Of a stretch of DNA of 64,000 nt, positions 1 to 9,564 are shown piece after piece. The stretch is from an uncultured Acidimicrobiales bacterium. GTDB taxonomy: Bacteria > Actinomycetota > Acidimicrobiia > Acidimicrobiales > SHLQ01. The notes under the pieces were generated by a model. The model did no database searches. It was not told where the DNA came from and saw only the letters and a program-made list of their open reading frames with translations. The position numbers were made by a program, and so were the translations under genes. Positions within the stretch are counted from its first letter, which is position 1, and each line of letters opens with the position of its first letter. The stretch spans positions 17,179-81,178 of the forward strand of contig CALHTF010000010.1 in assembly GCA_938038815.1 (NCBI GenBank), in the 5' to 3' direction.

Positions 1-1977
1 GTCGAGCGGGTCGACAAGGTGCAGTGGTTCTACAAGATCACTCAATACGCCCAGGAGTTGCTCGACGATCTCGACGATCTCGATTGGCCAAAGCGGGTCA
101 AGACCATGCAGACCAACTGGATCGGCCGAAGCGAAGGCGCCGAGTTCGCGTTGCCGATCGCCGACGCCGAGGGCAACGCCCGCACCGATGTGCCTGGCTT
201 GGCCGTGTACACCACCCGGCCCGATACCGGGTTCGGTATGACCTTTGCGGTTATGGCTCCTGAACACGAGCGGGTCGACGAGCTCACCACCGCCGACAAC
301 GCCGAGGCGGTCGCCGCGTTCCGGGCGACGGTGGGGGAGAAGAGCGAGATCGACCGCATGTCGACCTCGGGCCCGATTGAAAAGCGGGGCGTCGACACCG
401 GGACCAAGGTCGTCAACCCGTTCACCGGCGAGGCGATCCCGCTGTTCCTCGCCGACTACGTGCTCACCACCTACGGTACGGGCGCCATCATGGCCGTGCC
501 AGCGCATGACCAACGCGACTTTGAATTCGCTCGAACGTTCGAGGTGCCGATCCGCAGCGTTGTGCAGCCAACGGCCAAGTGGGCGGACGAGAATCAACTT
601 CCGAATGCGATGCGTCCTGCTAGCGAGTGGCCAAAGGCTTTTGTTGACGACGGCGAGATTGTGAACTCGTCCAATGGTTCGTTGGACCTCAACGGACTTT
701 CGGTAAGCGCTGGGGTGCAACGGGCCACTGAGTGGCTGGAGTCTGAGGAGCTTGGCGAAGGAAGAGTCAATTTCCGTCTACGCGATTGGTTGTTGTCGCG
801 CCAGCGGTTCTGGGGTTGCCCGATCCCGATCATCTACTGCGACGACTGCGGCGAACAGCTCGTCCCGGACGACCAACTTCCGGTGGTCGCGCCCGACGAT
901 GTGGAGTTTGGTGCCGATGGTCGTTCGCCGCTCGCCACCCACGAAGACTTCCTCTCGACCACCTGCCCCGAGTGTGGCAAGCCAGCCACCCGTGAAACCG
1001 ACACGATGGATACCTTCGTCGACTCGTCGTGGTACTTCCTGCGGTTCGCCGATGCGTTCAACACCGACGCACCCTTCACCGCCGACGCTGCCCAGCGGTG
1101 GTTGCCAGTCGACCAGTACATCGGCGGCGTCGAGCATGCGATCCTACATCTGCTGTACGCCCGCTTCTACACCAAGGCCCTCGCCGATCTCGGGGTCGCG
1201 CCGAAAGAACTGCGCGAGCCGTTCAAGCGCCTGTTCACCCAGGGCATGGTCCGTATGGGCGGCGGCAAGATGTCGAAGTCGAAGGGCAACCTGGTCGCGC
1301 CCGAAGCCATCATCGAAGAGCACGGTGCCGACGCGTTGCGCCTGGCGATTCTGCAGGTGAAGCCGCCGGCCGAAGATGTCGACTGGGAAGACTTCCAGCT
1401 CGACGGCTGCTCGCGGTACCTCGGTCGGGTATGGCGTCTCGCCGCGTCGACCGGCGACATCGACAACAAACGGTCGGGCGACACCACCAACGCCGACGAC
1501 GAGATCACCAAGTCGACCCACCGGTTGATCGAGCGGGTTACCAACGACCTCGAACGGTGGTCCTACAACACGGCGGTTGCCGCCTACATGGAGTTCACCA
1601 ACGAGCTGTATCGGTACGTGCAATCTGACGGCGGCCCGCACGACACCACCCTCGACTTTGCCGTCGACACATTGTTGTTGTTGCTGGCTCCACCGGTGCC
1701 CCACGTGGCGGCTGAGTTGTGGGAGATGCGCCACGGCACCCATATTCATGAGCAAACCTGGCCAGTGGCCGACGAGTCGATGCTCACCGTCGCTACCGAA
1801 ACGATGATCGTGCAGGTCAAAGGCAAACTGCGCGACCGAATCGAAGTCCCGGCCGAGATCAGCGACGCCGACGCCGAGGCCCTGGCCCTCGCATCGGAGA
1901 AGGTGCAACAGTTCCTCGATGGGCCGCCAGCCAAGGTGATCGTGCGGGCCCCGAAGCTCGTAAATATCGTTCCGTAG
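1..1977 (+). CDS. leuS: Leucyl-tRNA synthetase, 3' part (5' end outside window)
   Basis: Class I aminoacyl-tRNA synthetase that charges tRNA-Leu in the cytoplasm. The frame is open from base 1, so the N-terminal Rossmann half with the HIGH motif lies upstream; about 658 residues remain of a protein usually 820-950 long. Visible are the editing (CP1) domain with TTRPDT at fragment residues 71-76, two Cys pairs (CDDC near 280, CPEC near 322) that look like a zinc knuckle, and the KMSKS loop at 423-427 followed by the helical anticodon-binding region. The N-terminal part begins in the middle of the CP1 flank (WFYKITQYA). The identification is secure; only the start is missing. Confidence 0.97.
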   Translation, partial: VERVDKVQWFYKITQYAQELLDDLDDLDWPKRVKTMQTNWIGRSEGAEFALPIADAEGNARTDVPGLAVYTTRPDTGFGMTFAVMAPEHERVDELTTADNAEAVAAFRATVGEKSEIDRMSTSGPIEKRGVDTGTKVVNPFTGEAIPLFLADYVLTTYGTGAIMAVPAHDQRDFEFARTFEVPIRSVVQPTAKWADENQLPNAMRPASEWPKAFVDDGEIVNSSNGSLDLNGLSVSAGVQRATEWLESEELGEGRVNFRLRDWLLSRQRFWGCPIPIIYCDDCGEQLVPDDQLPVVAPDDVEFGADGRSPLATHEDFLSTTCPECGKPATRETDTMDTFVDSSWYFLRFADAFNTDAPFTADAAQRWLPVDQYIGGVEHAILHLLYARFYTKALADLGVAPKELREPFKRLFTQGMVRMGGGKMSKSKGNLVAPEAIIEEHGADALRLAILQVKPPAEDVDWEDFQLDGCSRYLGRVWRLAASTGDIDNKRSGDTTNADDEITKSTHRLIERVTNDLERWSYNTAVAAYMEFTNELYRYVQSDGGPHDTTLDFAVDTLLLLLAPPVPHVAAELWEMRHGTHIHEQTWPVADESMLTVATETMIVQVKGKLRDRIEVPAEISDADAEALALASEKVQQFLDGPPAKVIVRAPKLVNIVP

Positions 1978-2061
1978 CGGCCTGGTAGGCCATACGGCCC
2001 TAGGGCGTTGGTGGCCTTTCAATGCATTTGATGCCTGTGGTACATCTAGGGGTGATTCGCT

Positions 2062-2083
2062 GGCGCGCCCCGTAGCGCGCGCC
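2062..2083 (+). other. GC-rich hairpin in the leader of the ABC-like gene
   Basis: GGCGCGC (2062-2068) pairs with GCGCGCC (2077-2083) around an 8-base loop, 28 bases before the next start codon. The 133-base gap after leuS also holds TACATCT near 2041, a possible -10. There is no T-run, so a 5' UTR structure is as likely as a terminator. Confidence 0.35.
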
Positions 2084-2110
2084 TGTGCCACAAGCTCACA
2101 GAAAAGCCCT

Positions 2111-3742
2111 ATGACAGCAGCCACGCTCACCGACGCAGATCCCGCGGTTGAGCCTGTCGCGAGCCCGCGTCGAAAGATGTGGCGCGAGAATTTTCGCCAG
2201 CAGCGAGAACAGTTTGTGTCGGCCTTTCGTTGGCTGGTCAGTGGCCTGCGCAATGCGGTTGGCACCAAGCGCATGATGTGGATCGCCTTTCAGACCTTCA
2301 TCGGGTCGGCGGCGGTGAGCGCGATGGGCTATTCCACGATGCTGCTCATTCGCCTGTCGATCCCGGGCGCCGAGCGTTCGTTGAGCGGTCTACCAATTCC
2401 CGATGTTTCGCTCCCGGTGTTGTATGCCGGAATCATCGTGGGTGGCATCGTCGGCGGCTTGATGTTTTACCGAGCTGAGCGAGAAGCAAGCCTCGCTTCG
2501 GTCGACTTTGGCGCCTCGCTTCGCTCCGACCTTGTCCGGCGATTGTCTCGTCCGATGACCCGCGGTTGGCAAACCGCCGTGGCCGACACTCCTCAGAAGG
2601 TGGTGCTGCAGGTCGGTGTTGCCGATGTGCGCGAGTGCACGATGGCGGCCCGTGAAGTGATCCGCCTCATTGGTCCGGTCACCGTCTTTCTCATCACGAT
2701 TCCGCTGTTGTTCGTCATCGAACCGGTTACCTCAGCGGTCTTGATCCCGGTCGGACTCGTTGTGGCACTGCCGGTTTTGGCGATCACTCGCCGGGTCGAC
2801 TCGCTGAACCAGACCTTTGTGGCCAACCAAGACTCGACCCGCGAGCTGGTGGCGTCGAGTGTGGCCGAGCTACTGGACTCTGAGCCGGGCGAAGCTGATC
2901 TGCGCGGCCTCGCCAGCGCCCGCTTGGGCGACGAAGTCGTGCATCAACGGATGCTGCAGCCAATACGGGTTCGGGCGCTCACCACCATCACCGCGGCGCT
3001 CGTCGTGATCATCGTGTTGACCCTTTTCCTGTATCAGAATGAGGAGGGCGAATTTAATATCCTCCGCTTCATCGTGTACCTGGTGACCTTCCGGCTGGGC
3101 ACCAACGCCATGCACAAGATGGGAACCGCGCTGGTTGCGATAACCCGTCGAGCGATCTCGATCGAACGCTACCGAGGGCTGGTGGGCAGCATCGAGAACT
3201 ACCGGGCGAGTCGCATCGAACGCGCCGAAGGGCTGGAGTTGCCCGATTCCATTCGCCTAAAAACCGAGCAACAAAACGATGTTGTGTTACGCCGAGGAAA
3301 AACCTACGTGGTTCTCGTTCCGCGGTTGCCGAAGCTATCGAGTGCCGAAGATGTGCTCGTTGCCTTTGAGGAAGCGATCGACGATGTCGACGGAGCGGTC
3401 GACCTGCTCGGCGCGGCGCTGATTCGCCGAGGCGAATCGAACGAACCTAACCAGCACTTCGTCTCCGATCGCGACTCGGGGATTCCCGTCTTGCCGATCG
3501 AGGTCGTGGTGCAGGGCGATGTCGAAAAGGTGGCGATTGAGGCCACGGCCGACTTCACCTTTGTCGTTTCGCACCTTCCTGCTGCGGTGGTTGCAAAATC
3601 GTTGGACGAATGGGATCACCTCATCGGTGGAATCCTCGTGGTGGACGACGGCCAAGTGATTATCGGTGGCTCGACCAAATGGGCCCGCAAGAGCCGCGAG
3701 AATATCCAAGCGGCGTTGGGGCGCAAACCGCTGCCCAAGTAG
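2111..3742 (+). CDS. ABC-exporter-like membrane protein with degenerate, Walker-A-less C-terminal domain
   Basis: Membrane protein of 543 residues. Hydrophobic segments lie near 55-80, 102-120, 187-225, 293-308 and 318-335, with the spacing and long cytoplasmic loops of an ABC exporter transmembrane domain. From about 380 a soluble domain follows that has the outline of an ABC ATPase but not its motifs. The strand LRRGKTYVVLVP (393-404) stands where Walker A should begin and is followed by RLPKLSSAED instead of GxxGxGKST. VVSHLP (485-490) resembles an H-switch and LVVDDGQVIIGG (509-520) the usual LDDGRIVEQG end strand. No LSGGQ or Walker B is visible. The resemblance is my inference; transport by ATP hydrolysis looks impossible. 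It starts at ATG 133 bases after leuS and appears monocistronic. Substrate and role are unknown. Confidence 0.6.
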   Translation: MTAATLTDADPAVEPVASPRRKMWRENFRQQREQFVSAFRWLVSGLRNAVGTKRMMWIAFQTFIGSAAVSAMGYSTMLLIRLSIPGAERSLSGLPIPDVSLPVLYAGIIVGGIVGGLMFYRAEREASLASVDFGASLRSDLVRRLSRPMTRGWQTAVADTPQKVVLQVGVADVRECTMAAREVIRLIGPVTVFLITIPLLFVIEPVTSAVLIPVGLVVALPVLAITRRVDSLNQTFVANQDSTRELVASSVAELLDSEPGEADLRGLASARLGDEVVHQRMLQPIRVRALTTITAALVVIIVLTLFLYQNEEGEFNILRFIVYLVTFRLGTNAMHKMGTALVAITRRAISIERYRGLVGSIENYRASRIERAEGLELPDSIRLKTEQQNDVVLRRGKTYVVLVPRLPKLSSAEDVLVAFEEAIDDVDGAVDLLGAALIRRGESNEPNQHFVSDRDSGIPVLPIEVVVQGDVEKVAIEATADFTFVVSHLPAAVVAKSLDEWDHLIGGILVVDDGQVIIGGSTKWARKSRENIQAALGRKPLPK

Positions 3743-3823
3743 GCGGCGTCGGTCCGACTCGCTGTTACGTAGCGACGAGCGGTCCTATAGGTTCGAGGGC
3801 AGTTCACCTTACGGAGCCTTACC

Positions 3824-5557
3824 TTGCCTCGACCGATCCCCACCCGGTTGCCACTAGTCGTTGTTGTCGTCGCGGTAGTCGCCGCGTTGTTGGCGCTGGT
3901 GCCGGTGGCCGAGTCGGCGGCGGTTGATCGGGTCGAGATCCACGACACCGCGTGGGACATCGTGAGCAAGGGGAGCGACGCCGAGATCACGGCGTACTTC
4001 GACCATCTCAAAGCCGCCGGGTTCGATGGCACGTGGTTGTCGCTTATGCCGCTCGACGGCTGGGGGTTCGACAGCAATCGCCAAGCCCACGGGACCTTTG
4101 CCGGAGTAATCGACGACGACGGCGATCTTCACCTCACGCCCGAACACCGCGACCGGGTGGCCTTTGTGCTCGACGAAGCACGGCGCACCGATATCGCGGT
4201 CACCATCGCGCCTATGTGGGGTGTGGGGTACGTGCACGGCCACTGGAAGTCGGGAGCGTGTACCAATCTGAACGACGGACCGCTCAACGCCGAAACCGCG
4301 TACGGCTGGGGTCACCAGATCGGCACCGAATACGCCAACCACGATGCGATCGATCGGTGGCTCTTGGGCGGAGACAACTTCTGCAACACCGAAGACAGTG
4401 AAATCTGGTCGGAGATGTCGCGCGGGCTGCGCGACGCCGGCGCCCAGCAGCCGATGGGTTACCACACGCCTTCGGGCACCACCCGCCACGACCGATTCGA
4501 CGACGAACCGTGGCATCAGTTTTACGCCGTGCAGACCTCGCATTGCACCCGGGCGGCGCGAGCCGAAGTCGAGCTGACGACGGTGGTCGAGGGGGCCGGA
4601 GCGAAGAAGGTCTACGCCGCCGAACTCCGCTACGAGGCAATCGCCCCCGACTGGCTCGGTTGTATTCACAATGAGCGAAACCCCGTAGAAGCCGAGCATG
4701 TGGTTGCCGACGTGTTGGCTGCCATGAGCGCAGGCGTCGACGGTGTGGTGTACGGCCACAACGAACGTTGGCAATGGGGCAACGACCTCTTGGGCGCCAA
4801 GGGTGAGCCGCTGAAGTCGTTTGGCGCACCGGGCGAAAAGGCAGCCCTCAAGGCGGTTCGAGAGGGACAGTCTCCAACGACCTCCATGGCGCCCACCACC
4901 ATGGCGCCCGAAACATCTCTGGCCCCCACCACAACGCAGGCGCCCACGACGACTCAGGCGCCCACAACTACACAGGCGCCGACATCGACTCAGGCTCCGA
5001 CAACGATGGCTCCATCGACCACCGCGCCCTTTACTGGTCCAACCATGGCTCCCAGCACGACGGCTCCTCCGAGCACCACAACCACCATCAAGACCGCGCC
5101 GACCTCGACCACCTCGTCGGTGCCACCCACGTCGACCATCGCGCCGGGCAACAAGCGCAAGTGCAAGGGCGTTGAGGCAACCATCGTCGGAACTGGGGGC
5201 GACGACGTGATCGTCGGGTCCGATGGTCGCGACGTCATCGTTGCCTTGGGCGGCGACGACGTGATCGATGGCCGTGGCGGCAACGACCTCATCTGCGCTG
5301 GGCGCGGCGCCGATCGAGTGCTCGGCGGCAGTGGCGACGACACGATCTATGGCAACAACGGTCGCGACAAGCTGTTCGGCAACGCCGGAGCCGATGAGCT
5401 TGTGGGCGGGTCGAGTGTCGATGTGTTGAAGGGCGGTCGCGGAGCCGACACCCTTACCGGTGGTACCGGAAAAGACAAGCTGGTGGGCGGCGGTGGCACC
5501 GACCTGTGTGTCGACACCAGGACCACCAAACGCAAAGGCTGCGAACTAACCGAGTAG
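3824..5557 (+). CDS. Secreted apiosidase-like (DUF4038) protein with Thr/Pro linker and RTX repeats
   Basis: Extracellular protein of 577 residues. A signal peptide (1-32, hydrophobic core VVVVVAVVAALLAL) is followed by a TIM-barrel-like region (about 35-335) with TIAPMWG near 127-133 and LLGGDNF at 180-186, typical of the DUF4038/GH140 apiosidase-like family. Then come a Thr/Pro/Ala linker (about 350-445, repeated TTQAP units) and a C-terminal block of GGxGxDxUx calcium-binding repeats (about 455-560). It probably acts on a polysaccharide outside the cell; the substrate is not predictable. The start is TTG at 3824; no ATG precedes the signal peptide. Its 3' end overlaps the convergent oxidoreductase gene by 12 bases. 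Because a Sec signal is present, the RTX block is probably not a type I secretion signal. Confidence 0.72.
   Translation: MPRPIPTRLPLVVVVVAVVAALLALVPVAESAAVDRVEIHDTAWDIVSKGSDAEITAYFDHLKAAGFDGTWLSLMPLDGWGFDSNRQAHGTFAGVIDDDGDLHLTPEHRDRVAFVLDEARRTDIAVTIAPMWGVGYVHGHWKSGACTNLNDGPLNAETAYGWGHQIGTEYANHDAIDRWLLGGDNFCNTEDSEIWSEMSRGLRDAGAQQPMGYHTPSGTTRHDRFDDEPWHQFYAVQTSHCTRAARAEVELTTVVEGAGAKKVYAAELRYEAIAPDWLGCIHNERNPVEAEHVVADVLAAMSAGVDGVVYGHNERWQWGNDLLGAKGEPLKSFGAPGEKAALKAVREGQSPTTSMAPTTMAPETSLAPTTTQAPTTTQAPTTTQAPTSTQAPTTMAPSTTAPFTGPTMAPSTTAPPSTTTTIKTAPTSTTSSVPPTSTIAPGNKRKCKGVEATIVGTGGDDVIVGSDGRDVIVALGGDDVIDGRGGNDLICAGRGADRVLGGSGDDTIYGNNGRDKLFGNAGADELVGGSSVDVLKGGRGADTLTGGTGKDKLVGGGGTDLCVDTRTTKRKGCELTE
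4926..5000 (+). repeat. In-gene tandem repeat encoding TTQAP units
   Basis: Imperfect 15-18 base units around CAGGCGCCCACGACGACT are repeated four times in the linker of the apiosidase-like protein. They encode TTTQAP-type units expected to be extended and O-glycosylatable. Such arrays readily change in copy number. Confidence 0.7.
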
Positions 5558-6442
5558 TTCGCGAACCTCAGCCAACAGTTCGATCGTCTCGAGCGCCTCG
5601 GGTTGGTCGATGGTCATGCATCGACAGGTGGCATCGGTAAATCCGAGGTCGCGAAAGACCGCGAGTTCTTCGGCCACTTTGGCGGGGCTCCCGACCGACA
5701 CGGCTTCGTTGGCGAACCCCCGGTAGCCAGCCGCCAGCAGGTCGTCGCCCAGACGGGTGGCCTTTGCTTCGTCACGCAACACGATGACGTCTTGGCGGAT
5801 TGCGGCCCGCGGCGTGGTGCCAGCCCGTTCGCACGACTCGAGGTAGATACCCATCAGCGTGCCGGCAAGTTCGGGCGTGAGATGCGAGCTGGCGTACCAA
5901 ACATCGCCCAGGCGAGCCGCCCGGTCGATGGCGGCCGGCACCGAACCGCCTACCCAAAACTCGACCCCGTTGGCGGGCAGCAGGTCGACCGACGCGTTGG
6001 CCACGCCCAAGAAGTCATCCGATGCCGTCTCGCCAGCAAAGAGCTTGCGGAGCAGCGGGAGCATCGCTTCGAGGGTGTTGCCACGATGGCGTTGCGGGCT
6101 GCCCATCGTGACCGCTTGCATCGTCCGTCCGAGCCCGGTCTGCAGCACGAAGGGGTGATCGTTCAGGCTGGCGAGGGTGCCCACCTGCTCGGCGACCAAG
6201 ACCGGATTCCACAGCGGCAACAGAAAAAGGCAGCCAATGGGTGCGTTGGTGAAGTGATTCGCCGCCCAACCAAGCGTGGGGGTGTTCTGGTAGTAGCGCT
6301 TGGCGACAACGTGGTTGTCGCCAACGCTAAACAGATCGAGCCCCGCATCGTGTGCAGCGGCCGCCCGCTCGGCGATCCAACGAGCCCCGAGTTGGGGCGG
6401 GTCGGTTTCGAGCGACGAACTGGCCGACAGACCGACCTTCAC
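5546..6442 (-). CDS. LLM-class F420-dependent oxidoreductase
   Basis: Flavin/F420-type oxidoreductase of the luciferase-like monooxygenase fold, 298 residues. Family features visible are the N-terminal VGLSAS strand, FSVGDNHV near 40, a central QTGLGR, and the C-terminal GSPAKVAEELAVFRDLGFT block that normally ends these proteins. LLM proteins of actinobacteria commonly use reduced F420 as hydride donor; F420 rather than FMN is inferred from the family and the local set of F420 genes. It starts at GTG 6442 with AAGG seven bases upstream. It is the last gene of a minus-strand operon, 10 bases after the P450 gene. Confidence 0.85.
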   Translation of the reverse strand: MKVGLSASSSLETDPPQLGARWIAERAAAAHDAGLDLFSVGDNHVVAKRYYQNTPTLGWAANHFTNAPIGCLFLLPLWNPVLVAEQVGTLASLNDHPFVLQTGLGRTMQAVTMGSPQRHRGNTLEAMLPLLRKLFAGETASDDFLGVANASVDLLPANGVEFWVGGSVPAAIDRAARLGDVWYASSHLTPELAGTLMGIYLESCERAGTTPRAAIRQDVIVLRDEAKATRLGDDLLAAGYRGFANEAVSVGSPAKVAEELAVFRDLGFTDATCRCMTIDQPEALETIELLAEVRELLG

Positions 6443-6452
6443 CGGTGAGCCT

Positions 6453-7664
6453 TCATGACAGGGTTACGGGGAACTTCTCGAGTCCTCGCAGGTTGATGCG
6501 GCCGTTCCAGTGCGGGTCGCCGTCGGGTGCGGCGTTGGGGAACCGGCGGATAAACGTGCCGATAGCCACCTGGGCTTCGAGCTTCGCCAGCGACGCCCCG
6601 AGGCAATAGTGCACGCCACTGCCAAACGAACTGTGCTGCGATGCGTTTGCCCGGGTGATGTCGAGATCGTTGGCGGTGTCGCCCCAGAACTTTGGGTCGC
6701 GGTTCGACGACGCAAGGCCGGCGAGAACGATAGCGTTCTTGGGGATCTGTTGACCGCCGAACTCGATTTCCGACACCGAGATCCGGCGCGAGAACTGCAC
6801 CGGCGAAACGTAACGGAGGAGTTCTTCTACCGCGTTGGCGTCGAGCGACTCGTCGCCCCGCAACATCGCCGCCTGTTCGGGATGGCGAAGCAGTTCGTAG
6901 ATTCCGGTACCGATGAGGTTGACCGTGGTTTCGTGCCCGGCGATGAATAGCAGCGTGACCTGATCGCGAAGCTCGATAGGGGAGAGGCGGTCGCCGTCTT
7001 CCTCGGCTTCGATCAACGCGGTGAGTAGATCGTCGCCCGGGTTCTCGCGCTTCCAAGCGATCACGTCGTCTACGTGGGCGTCCATGAGCTGCCCGGCTTT
7101 CACGGCGGCCCGCAAGATTTCGTCGTCGATGATCGGGTCGAGGGTCTTCACCAGGGTCTCGCCCCACTCACGCAACTCGTCGGTGTTGCCGGGAGGGAAA
7201 CCCAGCATTTCGGTGATGACATCGAACGGCAAGGGGAACGCGAGGCCGTCGACCACGTCAGGGACGTCGGCGGCTTCCATCGCATCGAGCATGTTGTCGA
7301 CCAACTGCTGGATCATGGGGCGAAGCTGCTCGATCGCCCGAGGGGTGAACGCCTTCGAAACCAAGCGGCGCAACCGGGTGTGATCGGGCGGATCGACGTT
7401 GAGAATCGACGTGCTCCTGGCCGGGCGTTCGCCCAACACCTCGGTGATCAGCTGCAAGCGTTCGCTGTCGGCTTCGTCGATAGCCGACGAGTCGACCGAC
7501 AATGACGGGTTGCGCAACAGGGTCGAAACGTCTTCTTGGCGAAACACGGCCCACGGTCCGGCGAGGGTCTCGTGCACTGGGAGGTGCTCGCGCAGTTCCG
7601 CGAGGTGCGGGTACGGGTTCTCGCAATAGCCCTCTTCGAGTGGGTTAAAGAACAGGTCGGTCAT
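6453..7664 (-). CDS. Cytochrome P450
   Basis: Heme monooxygenase, 403 residues, the usual length of soluble bacterial class I P450s. All signature motifs are present: the oxygen-binding I-helix AGHETT (about 240), the K-helix ExxR within EELLR (about 282), and the heme loop FGSGVHYCLG with the cysteine thiolate (about 348). PPDHTRLRRLVSKAF near 110 is the conserved C-helix region. It has no membrane anchor, so it should be cytosolic and fed by a ferredoxin encoded elsewhere. Its ATG overlaps the stop of the upstream oxidoreductase (ATGA, 7661-7664), so the two are translationally coupled. Substrate unknown; pairing with two F420 oxidoreductases suggests a small-molecule oxidation/reduction pathway. 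Confidence 0.95.
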   Translation of the reverse strand: MTDLFFNPLEEGYCENPYPHLAELREHLPVHETLAGPWAVFRQEDVSTLLRNPSLSVDSSAIDEADSERLQLITEVLGERPARSTSILNVDPPDHTRLRRLVSKAFTPRAIEQLRPMIQQLVDNMLDAMEAADVPDVVDGLAFPLPFDVITEMLGFPPGNTDELREWGETLVKTLDPIIDDEILRAAVKAGQLMDAHVDDVIAWKRENPGDDLLTALIEAEEDGDRLSPIELRDQVTLLFIAGHETTVNLIGTGIYELLRHPEQAAMLRGDESLDANAVEELLRYVSPVQFSRRISVSEIEFGGQQIPKNAIVLAGLASSNRDPKFWGDTANDLDITRANASQHSSFGSGVHYCLGASLAKLEAQVAIGTFIRRFPNAAPDGDPHWNGRINLRGLEKFPVTLS

Positions 7665-8677
7665 GAGATCTCACGAAGCTGATCGAACAGCGGCGACCAG
7701 CGTTCGGTGTCGTTGACGTCGGCGTAGAAACTGATGCGGTCGAGTTGTCCGCCCCAACGGGCGCCAACCTTGCCCGGAAGTTCCTCGGCGGTGCCCACGA
7801 TGGCGAAGGCGTCGAGGATGTCGTCGGTGATCAAGTCGGCCATCTCGACCCACTGACCTTGCTTCGACATGGCGTTGAGCTTGGTGTGTACCTCGCCCCA
7901 GCCGTGGTGTTCGAGCACTTTGGCATAGGCCGGGGTCGACCCATAGAAGGCGATCTGTTGGCGGGCGCCTTTGGCGCTGGCCTCGAGTTCCTCGTCGGTG
8001 TCGCCGATCACGTTGAACAGCGGCATCGTGATTTCGAAGTCGGCCCGGTCGCGGCCGCCCTTGGCCATGCCCGCCTCGAGCGCCGGCATCGTGACATCGG
8101 CGAAGTACTCGGCGGTGGTGAACGCATGGGCGATGAAGCCGTCGGCTACCTCGCCGGCCACCTCGGTCATCAGGGGGCCAACACCAGCCAACAACACCTT
8201 GGCGTGGCCGTGCGGGTTGGGGCCCGGGTTGAACATGGGGGTCATCAGCGTGTGCTGGTAGAACTCGCCGCGGTGCTCCATCCGTTCGGTGGCATCGCTA
8301 TCCCAGTAATCCCAGATGGCGTTGAGCGCCTGGATGAAGTCGCGCATGCGGGCCGCCGGCTTTGACCACTCCATCGAGAACCGCTTGGTGATGTGGGGTT
8401 TGATCTGGCTGCCAAGCCCGAGCGTGAAGCGGCCATGCGATGCCTTTTGGAGGTCGTACGCCATGTTGGCGACGTTCATCGGGTTGCGGGCGAAGGCGAC
8501 AGCGATCGACGTACCGAGCTCGATCGTCGAGGTGCTTTGGGTAGCCATCGCAACGGGAAGGAACGGATCGTGGCTCATCTCGACCGTGTAGGCCGCGTCG
8601 AAGCCGGCGGCCTCCTTCTCGGCGGCGGCCGGGCCGGCGAGGGCGATGTCGGTTGGGATTCCGGTATCGATCTTCAT
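7661..8677 (-). CDS. LLM-class F420-dependent oxidoreductase (TIGR03617-like)
   Basis: Luciferase-like oxidoreductase of 338 residues. Diagnostic stretches are VEMSHDPFLPVAMA near 33-46, IELGTSIAVAFARNPMNVA, GRFTLGLGSQIKPHITKRFS, and a C-terminal VGTAEELPGKVGARWGG segment, all as in the actinobacterial F420-linked subgroup. The start is firmly set by AAGGAG five bases before ATG 8677. It lies 23 bases after the PAC2 gene and overlaps the P450 gene by 4 bases. It differs clearly from the other LLM protein of this operon, so they are not recent duplicates. Confidence 0.88.
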   Translation of the reverse strand: MKIDTGIPTDIALAGPAAAEKEAAGFDAAYTVEMSHDPFLPVAMATQSTSTIELGTSIAVAFARNPMNVANMAYDLQKASHGRFTLGLGSQIKPHITKRFSMEWSKPAARMRDFIQALNAIWDYWDSDATERMEHRGEFYQHTLMTPMFNPGPNPHGHAKVLLAGVGPLMTEVAGEVADGFIAHAFTTAEYFADVTMPALEAGMAKGGRDRADFEITMPLFNVIGDTDEELEASAKGARQQIAFYGSTPAYAKVLEHHGWGEVHTKLNAMSKQGQWVEMADLITDDILDAFAIVGTAEELPGKVGARWGGQLDRISFYADVNDTERWSPLFDQLREIS

Positions 8678-8700
8678 CGGTACTCCTTAGGGGGCGGGGG

Positions 8701-9564
8701 TTAGTCGGATTGATTGCGTAGAAATTCTTGAAACTCAAGCGCCAGGTCGTCGCCGCTCGGCAACTCGACGGCGGCTTGAGAGACCCGTTCGTCGAACGAC
8801 GCCTCGAGTTCGGCCAACATGGCGAGGTGTTCGGGGTTCTGGGTGAGCAGTTCGTTGATGTGCTCGGTAGCGGTGATTCCTGCATCGATGAGGCCACCGG
8901 CGTCGAACTCGAGGTGCGCGGTGTCGAAGAGCCCGGTGAGCAGCGCCGCCGAAGCTGCCGGGTACGGCATGCCCCCCAGGTAATGCGGAACCTGGGCCCA
9001 CAGGCCAATGGTGGGGATGCCCGTTTCGGCGGCCTGCATCTCGATGACCGTTTGGATACCGGCCGGAACATCGAGCGATGCGTTCAAAAAGCCGGGTCGG
9101 TGGGCGAGTTCTTCGCTGCTGGCGGTCGACGACAACGCCGGCGGTCGGGTGTGGGGCGCGGCTGCCGGGTAAGCGCCAAGGCCTACAACCATCCGGACCG
9201 AAAAGTCGACGATGAGTTCGCTGATGCAGGCGGCAAAGGCCCGCCAGTTGTAGTCGGGCTCAGGCCCACTCAACAACAAAATGTCGGCGCCTTTGTTGTC
9301 GACCAGATGGTCGAGTTTGATCTCGGGCCACTCGAGCGAGGTGCTGACGCCGTCTTCGATCCGAACCGTTGGTCGGCGGGCCCGGTGGTCGAGCAGTTGG
9401 TCGTCGTCGAAGGTGGCGACCAACACCGGCTCGGACTGGTTCTCGATGACCTCCTTGGTCCCCTCGGCAACGCTCGACGCATCGATCCAGCCGTTCATGA
9501 CCACCAGCAGGACCGGGTCGGTGACCGCGGGTCGAGATGCAATTGTGTACAAGGGGCCGCTCAC
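8701..9564 (-). CDS. PAC2 family protein
   Basis: 287-residue member of the PAC2 (proteasome assembly chaperone 2-like) family, widespread in archaea and actinobacteria. Visible features are LLVVMNGWIDAS near the start, SGPEPDYNWRAF, VVGLGAYPAAAPHTRP, the glycine-rich IGLWAQVPHYLGGMPYPAA, and a C-terminal helical tail (ELEASFDERVSQAA). I set the start at GTG 9564 because it overlaps the stop of the upstream gene (GTGA, 9561-9564) and family homology begins there; the in-frame extension further upstream is arginine-rich shadow sequence. The role of PAC2 proteins in bacteria is not settled; a chaperone or ATP-grasp partner role is possible. Confidence 0.85.
   Translation of the reverse strand: MSGPLYTIASRPAVTDPVLLVVMNGWIDASSVAEGTKEVIENQSEPVLVATFDDDQLLDHRARRPTVRIEDGVSTSLEWPEIKLDHLVDNKGADILLLSGPEPDYNWRAFAACISELIVDFSVRMVVGLGAYPAAAPHTRPPALSSTASSEELAHRPGFLNASLDVPAGIQTVIEMQAAETGIPTIGLWAQVPHYLGGMPYPAASAALLTGLFDTAHLEFDAGGLIDAGITATEHINELLTQNPEHLAMLAELEASFDERVSQAAVELPSGDDLALEFQEFLRNQSD

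Noticed and set aside
1144..2274. Long open frame antisense to leuS
   Set aside because: Product of C-ending codon bias on the opposite strand; leuS is unambiguous and the antisense composition has no coherent fold.
5191..5505. RTX repeats as evidence of type I secretion
   Set aside because: Both RTX proteins have Sec signal peptides and there is no HlyB/HlyD pair in the window.
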